In this document: one piece after another, positions 8,736-15,586 of the stretch
How the letters are laid out: every line of letters begins with the position of its first letter
Position numbering within the stretch: position 1 is the first letter of the stretch
The notes under the pieces: model-generated
What the model was told of the DNA's origin: nothing
The model's input: only the letters and a program-made list of their open reading frames with translations
The model's database searches: none
DNA from: Bacillota bacterium
Lineage (GTDB): Bacteria; Bacillota; Clostridia; Lachnospirales; Lachnospiraceae
Reading direction: 5' to 3'
DNA: 64,000 bases
Assembly: GCA_023411215.1 (NCBI GenBank)
Contig: JAEYOY010000018.1
Coordinates: 11,291 to 75,290, forward strand
Translations under genes and position numbers: made by a program

Positions 8736-9098
8736 CTATCCCTCCTTGAGTTCATCAATTAATTTTTTTAACTCTCCGGCTTGCTGCTCGCTTAATTTTT
8801 TACCACCTATAAACGCGGTTAGAAATTTTAGCAGGGACCCTCCAAAGGTATCCTCAACGAAACGTATACTTTGTTTTGTAATGTATTCATCCTTCGTGGT
8901 TAGGGTTGAGACCATGGCATTTCCATTACGAAAAATACCTTTTTCACATAGCTTTTTCAGTACGGTATAGGTCGTGGACTTTTTCCAGCTCATCTCTTTT
9001 TCACATAGCTTCACAAGATCACCAGAACCAATGGACTCATTCAGCCAGATTAATTCTGCAAACCTTTCTTCACTTTCTGTAAGCTTATATTCCTTCAT
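8736..9098 (-). CDS. BlaI/MecI/CopY family transcriptional repressor
   Basis: 120 residues. The winged-helix domain occupies the first 75 residues (LTESEERFAELIWLNESIGSGDLV, then WKKSTTYTVLKKLCEKG), followed by a C-terminal dimerisation region. Family members repress beta-lactamase, mec or copper genes and are released by proteolysis or metal. No BlaR1-type M56 sensor is adjacent; the following gene encodes a four-helix membrane protein. An AAGGAGG ribosome site precedes the ATG, and a perfect dyad (9136-9158) overlaps the likely promoter, suggesting autoregulation. Confidence 0.93.
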   Translation of the reverse strand: MKEYKLTESEERFAELIWLNESIGSGDLVKLCEKEMSWKKSTTYTVLKKLCEKGIFRNGNAMVSTLTTKDEYITKQSIRFVEDTFGGSLLKFLTAFIGGKKLSEQQAGELKKLIDELKEG

Positions 9099-9135
9099 AG
9101 GGGACCTCCTTGGTCTATAAGATATCGACTTGTTG

Positions 9136-9166
9136 TAAGTCTATATATTATAGACTTATATGTCAA
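9136..9166 (-). promoter_or_regulatory. BlaI-type promoter with overlapping dyad operator
   Basis: On the minus strand TTGACA (9161-9166) is followed 15 bases later by TATAGA. The spacer and -10 box are covered by a perfect 10-bp inverted repeat TAAGTCTATA/TATAGACTTA with a 3-base centre (9136-9158). This is well placed for repression by the adjacent BlaI-type protein. Confidence 0.65.
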
Positions 9167-9297
9167 TAACTAATTCTAGTAATAAAAACCGCCAACCAAG
9201 AGACTAGATATTATCTCTCCTGATTGACGGTCGTCAATTTTATTTCATCTTAATAATACTTACTATGGCATTTACTTTCGCTTTACACTTAATTAGA

Positions 9298-11139
9298 TTA
9301 CACAAGCGGATGCAGCTGTATTTTCTTGAGTTTTTGTTGATACTTGATCAATTGCTCTTTTGAAAAAGGCTTCCCATGTGAAGGATACACTTTCTTAAAA
9401 TCAAGGTTAATCATCTTCATCCATGAGGCTTCATAGTCTTTCACATTCTCGATCCAAATAATGATGTGATTCAAGCTTGGTATACCATTCATGGCTGCAT
9501 CACCACAGAAAAGCACTCTATCCTCAAATAATAGACCAATAGAATCCTTTGTATGTCCGGGTAATTCAATAATCTTTGCAGAAAGCATTTTCTCAATTTC
9601 CGGCTTATTCTCTTTATTTACAATCAAATAACGCTCCGGAGAATTGACCGGCTGAAAGCGATGCTCCCCTTTACCGAACAATTTCATAATCTGACAGAAG
9701 CTCCATGCTATCATACTGCTACAACCTCCATCAAATGAATTTTGTCCAGCCTTCAATCTTTCGATCGCTTCGGGATGTAGTATCACCGTCGCTTTCGTCT
9801 TTTCCAGAAGCTGATTAAGGAAGCCAACATGATCATCATGTGCGTGTGTAATGAAGATATATGATATATCTTCTAAGGATATCCTTCTTTTGCTTAATTC
9901 TTCCTCGAACTTTTTATAATGCTCCTTGTAGCCTGTATCGATAAGCAAATATCCATCCCCAATATCAACCATAAAGATATTGCTAATCCTGTTTCCAAGG
10001 TTTATTATTCGATCTTCAATAGGCTTTCTCATCTTATAGGCGATTTCAATTTTATTCCCCAGCCCATTGTTTTCCTTTTTTACCTCGTCAATGTATGAGG
10101 GAATGTCTTCTATTTTTTCGATTGACCGGCCGATAAGAACGGATTCTAGTTGCTTCCTGACTAAGTGAGCATTGTTCAGACTTGTCTGATCCTTTACACC
10201 TTCGATCAACCAAAGTGTATCTACTAAGCTATCAATAATTTCATCATCAACAAACGGCTTGTCCTGATAGGAGATTTCTTGTTTTCCAGCTTCAATTTGC
10301 CAATCCGGATTAGTGAGAGACTTGTGAATAATATCCTTTGCATGACCTATGGCACATTGGTGTCCTTGACAGGCCTTACAGAATTTCGGCCCCATACAGA
10401 TATTTTCAAGATCTTCTTGAAGGTGCTGATAGTAATCATGAAGCATTTTTGATTTTGCTCGGAGTTCAGATTGAATACCCAGCTTCCTATCATGAAATAG
10501 CTTTCTTACCATGAAGGATACGATCAATATTAGCACACCGAAGAAGATTACCATATAAGTTGGGTCTAAATATTGCTTCGGGGCAGTTTGTAACAGCTTT
10601 TGGATACCAAAAAACATAAATACGGTAGCAGCCAACAGCTTAATACCTAATTCCGGAATCTTATCACCCAATTTTTTACCTACAACAATACCTAAGGCTC
10701 CTGTAGCTATCATCCCTAAGACGGTACCCACTAATATCATGAATGGATAGGATGCATCTGCTGCTAAGGTGATGGCTGTTAACTGTGTTTTATCACCAAG
10801 TTCACCTAAAAAGAAGGCTAACGCAACCGTTGCTACCGGTCCAAATTGAATTTTAGGTTCCTCTTCCTCTTCGTCTTTGTCAGACTTAAGAGTCCATAGA
10901 GCAAATCCGACAAACGCAGCTCCTGCTACCATTTGAATGGTGCTAATCGGAACTACCTGAGAAAGATAGCTTCCTAAAATTACTGCCAAACCATGATTCA
11001 GAAAAGCCCCAATTCCAATTCCAATCAAAACCTTTCTGACAGGGTAACGCGTAGCAAACGCCATAGCAAGAATCTGTGTCTTATCACCCATCTCAGCGAT
11101 AAAAATCAACATAAATGCCTTTAGTATTTCTTGAATCAT
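9298..11139 (-). CDS. GDT1/UPF0016 cation exporter fused to MBL-fold hydrolase
   Basis: One continuous 613-residue frame. Residues 1 to about 212 form a complete GDT1/TMEM165-type transporter with both signature motifs, EMGDKTQ (16-22) and ELGDKTQ (113-119), and six predicted helices. Residues 220-370 are a soluble linker with a Cys cluster at 248, 254, 257 and 262 plus His266. From about 375 a metallo-beta-lactamase fold follows with all ligands: H432, H434, D436, H437, H529, D547, H588. GDT1 relatives export Mn2+ (or exchange Ca2+/H+), and a yybP-ykoY riboswitch precedes the gene, so Mn export is likely. The role of the hydrolase is unknown. AAGGAG precedes the ATG. Confidence 0.9.
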   Translation of the reverse strand: MIQEILKAFMLIFIAEMGDKTQILAMAFATRYPVRKVLIGIGIGAFLNHGLAVILGSYLSQVVPISTIQMVAGAAFVGFALWTLKSDKDEEEEEPKIQFGPVATVALAFFLGELGDKTQLTAITLAADASYPFMILVGTVLGMIATGALGIVVGKKLGDKIPELGIKLLAATVFMFFGIQKLLQTAPKQYLDPTYMVIFFGVLILIVSFMVRKLFHDRKLGIQSELRAKSKMLHDYYQHLQEDLENICMGPKFCKACQGHQCAIGHAKDIIHKSLTNPDWQIEAGKQEISYQDKPFVDDEIIDSLVDTLWLIEGVKDQTSLNNAHLVRKQLESVLIGRSIEKIEDIPSYIDEVKKENNGLGNKIEIAYKMRKPIEDRIINLGNRISNIFMVDIGDGYLLIDTGYKEHYKKFEEELSKRRISLEDISYIFITHAHDDHVGFLNQLLEKTKATVILHPEAIERLKAGQNSFDGGCSSMIAWSFCQIMKLFGKGEHRFQPVNSPERYLIVNKENKPEIEKMLSAKIIELPGHTKDSIGLLFEDRVLFCGDAAMNGIPSLNHIIIWIENVKDYEASWMKMINLDFKKVYPSHGKPFSKEQLIKYQQKLKKIQLHPLV

Positions 11140-11294
11140 ATCCTTACTCCTTTACTTCTCGTAATATAATGATTGAATGAACCAATCTACTTCCTCTGAC
11201 CAGGTTTTATATTCATTCACCTGCGTAGGGAAGTATGGGGCTCCTTCAATAATAACTAATTGCTAATTCTTATGCTCACTTTGCATACGCGCAA

Positions 11295-11447
11295 ATAAAA
11301 AAGACCTTTAGATTATCAGACATTTTGCCCTATAATCTAAAAGTCTCGCTGCTTTAATATCCTTAAAGTAGATAAGACCAGGATCTCTCCAGTATGTTGA
11401 TCTTATCTTGGTTTCCCATAGCTACTCCCTTTTAAAACTTAGATTAT
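11295..11447 (-). promoter_or_regulatory. yybP-ykoY (Mn2+) riboswitch with terminator
   Basis: Read on the minus strand, the leader contains AAAAGGGAGTAGC, a GGAAACC loop, ATCAACATACTGG, ATCCTGG and AGCAGCGAGACTTTTAG, the order and wording of the yybP-ykoY aptamer. P1 forms from AATCTAA (about 11440) and TTAGATT. The 3' strand AGACTTTTAGATTAT (11332-11346) alternatively pairs with ATAATCTAAAGGTCT (11302-11316), giving a 15-bp terminator followed by a T run. Metal binding would hold P1 and prevent termination, raising expression of the exporter. Confidence 0.85.
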
Positions 11448-11616
11448 TGTATCATTCCCTGTTGTTATTGTCAATTAATTATCACATTTATTTCATCTAT
11501 GTCTGTAGGATTACAATACCTGTGTTACATTTCGAAATAATAAATAGCAAGAAGTTTATCCCTTTGATAAGGAAATTTGTAATAGCGATTGGATTTGTAT
11601 CTGTTTTATTACGCAC

Positions 11617-13128
11617 TTAGTTTAGAAGAAATTCAAAATTCAAATTCGCCAGTGCTATCTTATCTCCCTGTATGATCTCCTTCTTCTCATTGGAAGTGAG
11701 CAAGCTTTCATTGACAAAGGTACCATTGGTGGAGTTTAGATCGGTGATATAATACTTATCCTCTTCCTTCGTAAGCTTGGCATGATATCGACTGACTACG
11801 CTTTTTTCAAGACAGTAATCCACATTTTTGCGAAGTTTTCCTATAAAAAAGGGGAATTCTTTGATACATATCGAAGAGTACTGCTCCTCGTCCGGGGATT
11901 TAAGAAAAACCTTAGCGATATCTTCTGGTTGTTGTGCTATATCACTTAATAAGCAGGTAGGACTGTAATCCTCCTGTATTACGGTCTCCTCTTTCTTTGG
12001 TGCCTCTTTTATCTCTTCATAATCAGGGACCTTCTCTGGGGCATCGGTAAGGTCTTTCCATAGATTATACTCCCGTTTTGTTAGCTGCGTCGGATCCACC
12101 CAGAGCCTTTCGGATACCATATTTTCTTCTTGATCCTTCTTAACCGGATCCCAATATTCCTGTCTAGGGTCAATATATTCACTCCTCGTTACAATCCTGG
12201 TCAGCTTTTTCTCTTTGCTCCAAAGCTTTTGCATTAGATACCCTCCTACACACAGGAGAATTAATATTAATCCTATTAGCCTACTGTATTCAATCTCTTC
12301 GCTGTAAGAATTATAAAAAATACCTGATGTAAAGCCAAGAATAAGAATCAACAACCCAGCCAATCCGCATATTCCTGTAAGAATGTAGGTTGTCCTCGGA
12401 TAATAGGAGATCTCCGCTTCCTCTTCCAGTTTCTCCATTACCACCGGGATATTGTCAATATAGGAAGTCTTATGTTTTTCTATGGTTCCGGGCTCCTTTG
12501 CCTTACCTGGTCTGGATTCGTAATCAATTCTCTCAGGTGCTTGTATCTCAGCTTCCGATGCTTTGACCTTTGTTGGAGTCTCTACTTTCATCTGCTTATG
12601 CAGCACCTCATTCATATGGGCAAAGGTGTAACCCTCCTCCTTGCTGACGGCATAAAGCCGATATACCAGTAGTACTGCCTCCTTATCGTTGTAATCAACC
12701 TTATTCATCAGATATTCCAGTAGTCCGCTCATCTGCCCCCTGCTATCTTTACAATAACCAGATAGAAAGCATAAGCTTGGACAATTTGTAACCACATCGA
12801 TATAGATATACTCAGCGTTTATGATAAAGTCGTCCTCGGGAAGGAGATGCTCGTAAGCCAGTTCCATCGTGTTTAATAAGACGGATATCAATTGCTTAAG
12901 CTGATCGTAGGATAAAGAAATCTTCGCAAATAAATTCTGCATGGATTGTTTTCCGGTAATATCATAATAATACAATATTTTATTATCCATAAAATGCTGC
13001 TGCAAAGGCAGTACGCCGGCCAAGGCTTGATTCATAAGCATACGGATGCAATAAGGCTCCTTAGGCTGCTCATCCTCTGTGATAACCATATAATTATGCT
13101 TGATATCCTTCCTGTACTCTACTACCAT
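11617..13128 (-). CDS. DUF6382/FHA domain protein of the Tad locus
   Basis: 503 residues: an N-terminal soluble domain of about 190 residues (DUF6382-like), a linker, two membrane helices (about 245-290), a second linker, and a C-terminal FHA domain with GKLRKNVDYCL, SVVSRYHAKLT and DLNSTNGTFVN, the phosphothreonine-binding loops. FHA domains read Ser/Thr kinase marks, so pilus assembly may be coupled to phosphorylation. I prefer the ATG at 13128 because a GGGAGG lies 5 bases upstream; an in-frame start at 13164 has none. It is the last gene of the leftward pilus operon. Confidence 0.85.
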   Translation of the reverse strand: MVVEYRKDIKHNYMVITEDEQPKEPYCIRMLMNQALAGVLPLQQHFMDNKILYYYDITGKQSMQNLFAKISLSYDQLKQLISVLLNTMELAYEHLLPEDDFIINAEYIYIDVVTNCPSLCFLSGYCKDSRGQMSGLLEYLMNKVDYNDKEAVLLVYRLYAVSKEEGYTFAHMNEVLHKQMKVETPTKVKASEAEIQAPERIDYESRPGKAKEPGTIEKHKTSYIDNIPVVMEKLEEEAEISYYPRTTYILTGICGLAGLLILILGFTSGIFYNSYSEEIEYSRLIGLILILLCVGGYLMQKLWSKEKKLTRIVTRSEYIDPRQEYWDPVKKDQEENMVSERLWVDPTQLTKREYNLWKDLTDAPEKVPDYEEIKEAPKKEETVIQEDYSPTCLLSDIAQQPEDIAKVFLKSPDEEQYSSICIKEFPFFIGKLRKNVDYCLEKSVVSRYHAKLTKEEDKYYITDLNSTNGTFVNESLLTSNEKKEIIQGDKIALANLNFEFLLN

Positions 13129-13206
13129 ATTTCCTCCCAATGCTTGGTTAATTAATATTGCCATTTATAGATCTGTGTTTCTGAAAACAAACAAATACTC
13201 GGATAT

Positions 13207-13785
13207 TTAATCCTTCGTAGCTTTACGAAAAAATCCCTCAATTTTATTCTTCAGTTCATCAATCCCCTTGAGCTGCGACGCTGTATCAAGAATAACTTCA
13301 CATACACGTATCGTTTCCGCTGGATCATGAAGTGGATACTCTTCGGATATCACCGAAAGGGAATGGGGTGCCATCAGCTCTCTGACCCAGGGAATGGAGA
13401 TTTGGGTGTTGGTCTGGACAGATATCGTAAGCTTTGAGCTATCCACAGTTGCTTCGATATCTGTTGTCTTTATTAAGAAAAACCCTTTACTTAGCTTCAT
13501 ACGAAGATATCTCTGAAGCTCCTGCTCCATTTTCTTACTGTCTTCCTGCCACAGATCAAAAATTCCCTGATTCATGATATGCTCATAATCAATTTCAGCC
13601 GATGCTAGCTCGGACTCATGCTTCATGATAAGTCCTGCCTTATGTAATGTCATATCAACGACACCCTGTATCCGGCAATAATCGTGCAGATAGAACGAAA
13701 GATAAAGTAATGCAAAGACAGTAAAGATTATGATCGGCATAACAAACGCTGCCTCTACCGTAATACTGGCTTTACAAGTCTTCAT
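13207..13785 (-). CDS. TadE-like pilus assembly protein (pseudopilin)
   Basis: 192 residues starting MKTCKASITVEAAFVMPIII, the TadE-type N-terminus: a short basic leader, a Glu at the +5-like position, then a hydrophobic helix (about 15-38). The remainder would face outside. The ATG overlaps the stop of the prepilin peptidase by four bases and has AAAGGA upstream, indicating translational coupling. TadE-like minor pseudopilins are processed by the prepilin peptidase and are needed for Flp pilus assembly. Confidence 0.85.
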   Translation of the reverse strand: MKTCKASITVEAAFVMPIIIFTVFALLYLSFYLHDYCRIQGVVDMTLHKAGLIMKHESELASAEIDYEHIMNQGIFDLWQEDSKKMEQELQRYLRMKLSKGFFLIKTTDIEATVDSSKLTISVQTNTQISIPWVRELMAPHSLSVISEEYPLHDPAETIRVCEVILDTASQLKGIDELKNKIEGFFRKATKD

Positions 13786-14225
13786 ACCAACGTTCCTTTC
13801 GAAGCGAAGACTATAATAAGGTACCCTGCAAACAGAAAAGGAATAAAGGGGATGCTCTTCTTACGATCAACTCTTCTTAAAATCAATAGGAAGATAGATA
13901 GAACAGCAGCAAGAAACAATGCCATACCAAATAATTCAAGATTGTTCCAGAAGCCAAGTCCCATACCGGTAACACAGAGCAATATCCCGTCACCCATACC
14001 AATTTTACCGGCAGTCATTTTACTGATCAGCATAGTGACCAGTCCAATCGACAGTCCACCGAGACAATCAACAACGCTTAACCTATCGATAAACGGTAAG
14101 CAGACACAAGTCATTACTGCACCTATGCAAATTAGCCACAAAAGTACTCTTTTTTTGAATATGTCCTGTATAGCACAGATCAAAAGCAGTGCTCCCTGAA
14201 TTAGCATCAATATCTTATCCGCCAT
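13782..14225 (-). CDS. A24 family prepilin peptidase (TadV/CpaA-like)
   Basis: 147 residues, the short form lacking the methyltransferase domain. The two catalytic aspartates are in AIQDIFKKRV (near residue 21) and GMGDGILL (near residue 78, the GxGD motif). About six hydrophobic segments place it in the membrane. It would cleave the leaders of the Flp pilin and TadE-like proteins of this locus. GGGGG lies before the ATG. Confidence 0.92.
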   Translation of the reverse strand: MADKILMLIQGALLLICAIQDIFKKRVLLWLICIGAVMTCVCLPFIDRLSVVDCLGGLSIGLVTMLISKMTAGKIGMGDGILLCVTGMGLGFWNNLELFGMALFLAAVLSIFLLILRRVDRKKSIPFIPFLFAGYLIIVFASKGTLV

Positions 14226-14354
14226 AAAATATCCCCCTGTATATTTACACCTTTATTTACTGCGATTATCAGCTTGTTTTTATCCGTATAACTGTTATTA
14301 CCACTATCTTATAAGCATTCTGACATACATGGATTTAACTCTGTTCTGACCTCT

Positions 14355-15233
14355 TTAATTGCCACATCGCTTACAGGCAGGGCGATTACCTACCTCAGAC
14401 AGAGGGATTTCCTTTACATTTCTTTTAATTTTGGAGCAATCCCTCTTCGTATGATATCTTGTTCCATCCGAGGTTATATAATAAGTTCCATAAGGATTAA
14501 GCTTACCATTACTGCATTTCTCACAGGGGTAGTATTTACCTCCATTATCATTCCTCTGAGTAGTCGGTAGCCCCTCTATTGCTGATACAGATAGCAAGAT
14601 ATGGGTACAGGTTGCGCTCTTATGATATACTCTTCCGGTCTCGGTGATATAAACACTCGTAGCCTCCCCATCCTCCTCCAAAGAGTAGGTGGCAGCCACT
14701 TCATATCCGGTCCAGGCTCGAACTCTGACCCTCTGAAGCATTTCCATTTCCTCAAAGGAAAATAGCTTAATCGGGATAAATACCTGATAGCGAACCACAA
14801 TATCAATAGAAGCTTCCTCTTTTAAAATCTCTGAATCCCGGAAGCTAATCCCTTCAAAGCCATACCGGATGCAGGAATGATTAATACGGTCCACATCGAG
14901 GTATTTCTTTGCATAAAGCTTAAGAATTGCCTGATCCACAAGGGATTTCGCAAAGTCTCCTAGTCCGATCTCTATCTCAGTACCTAGGATTGTCTCATCA
15001 AAATTAAGTGCCTCCTCCATTCCTGCGAAATCTTCATACACATAAGCGGTCTTTGCCATATTAAGGCTCATCTTCGTTATGGTTGACTGGATGAATTCCT
15101 GAAGAGTGAAGAGCTGGATAAAGTATAGAAAGCTAAGTATCGCGAACAGGAACAAGGGCATTACCAAGGCTGCCTCCACTGTTAGAGATGCTTTGCAACT
15201 ATTATGTTCTTCTTTCGTCCATACATCTTTCAT
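14355..15233 (-). CDS. TadE-like protein with duplicated Cys motif tail
   Basis: 292 residues from the preferred ATG: a 12-residue leader, CKASLTVEAALVMPLFLFAI as pseudopilin-type N-terminus, a long extracellular domain, then two C-terminal copies of a YH-x4-C...C-x2-C motif (VYHKSATC ... CEKC and RYHTKRDC ... CKRC). The motif resembles small Cys-box repeats and could bind metal or form disulfides. The start at 15233 has AGGA 9 bases upstream; a TTG at 15383 would add 50 residues that are poorly explained for a pseudopilin, lacks a ribosome site and runs through one arm of an inverted repeat. Either start is possible. Confidence 0.8.
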   Translation of the reverse strand: MKDVWTKEEHNSCKASLTVEAALVMPLFLFAILSFLYFIQLFTLQEFIQSTITKMSLNMAKTAYVYEDFAGMEEALNFDETILGTEIEIGLGDFAKSLVDQAILKLYAKKYLDVDRINHSCIRYGFEGISFRDSEILKEEASIDIVVRYQVFIPIKLFSFEEMEMLQRVRVRAWTGYEVAATYSLEEDGEATSVYITETGRVYHKSATCTHILLSVSAIEGLPTTQRNDNGGKYYPCEKCSNGKLNPYGTYYITSDGTRYHTKRDCSKIKRNVKEIPLSEVGNRPACKRCGN

Positions 15234-15586
15234 CTGTGTTTTTCCTACTATCTTCCTCCACCTATTATCTGGTTTCTTCACCCTTCGCGGCACCTTAATC
15301 TCCTTTATAACTGGTTCTGTTTCAAGCTCTATAATATCTATTGGATTGGGATGTCCGTTCTTCCATTGATTTGTTGTCCGCAAATGATTTCTTGGAGAGA
15401 GTTATTTTATAGTTTTTTGATTTGTTACTAATAAACTTAATATTGATGAGATTGAATAGATCAATTCAAATTTATGAAGAGCGGACATCCCAGTCCAATA
15501 GAAATATGTGTCATATATATCTGTCTCGTCAGGACTTTATATCTGTTCAGATTAAACTGCGCTACGAGCTCTATTCTTATCATGTA
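15234..15586. other. 350-bp gap with inverted repeat
   Basis: Between two minus-strand pilus genes. It holds the 27-bp inverted repeat 15337-15363 / 15476-15502 and an A/T-rich 112-bp centre with a weak promoter-like pair on the minus strand (TTATTA, 17 bases, TATAAA). If the TTG start at 15383 is used, part of this is coding. Confidence 0.5.
15337..15502. repeat. 27-bp imperfect inverted repeat flanking 112 bp
   Basis: The arms 15337-15363 and 15476-15502 match in inverted orientation at 25 of 27 positions (core CGGACATCCCA.TCCAATAGA). The geometry resembles an invertible DNA switch upstream of a surface-structure gene. No recombinase gene lies next to it. Confidence 0.75.

Noticed and set aside
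11408..11620. 70-codon plus-strand open frame
   Set aside because: Antisense to the 5' end of the riboswitch; no ribosome site.
15234..15383. TTG-initiated 50-residue N-terminal extension of the TadE-like gene
   Set aside because: No ribosome site and it would bury the pseudopilin leader; kept only as an alternative start.
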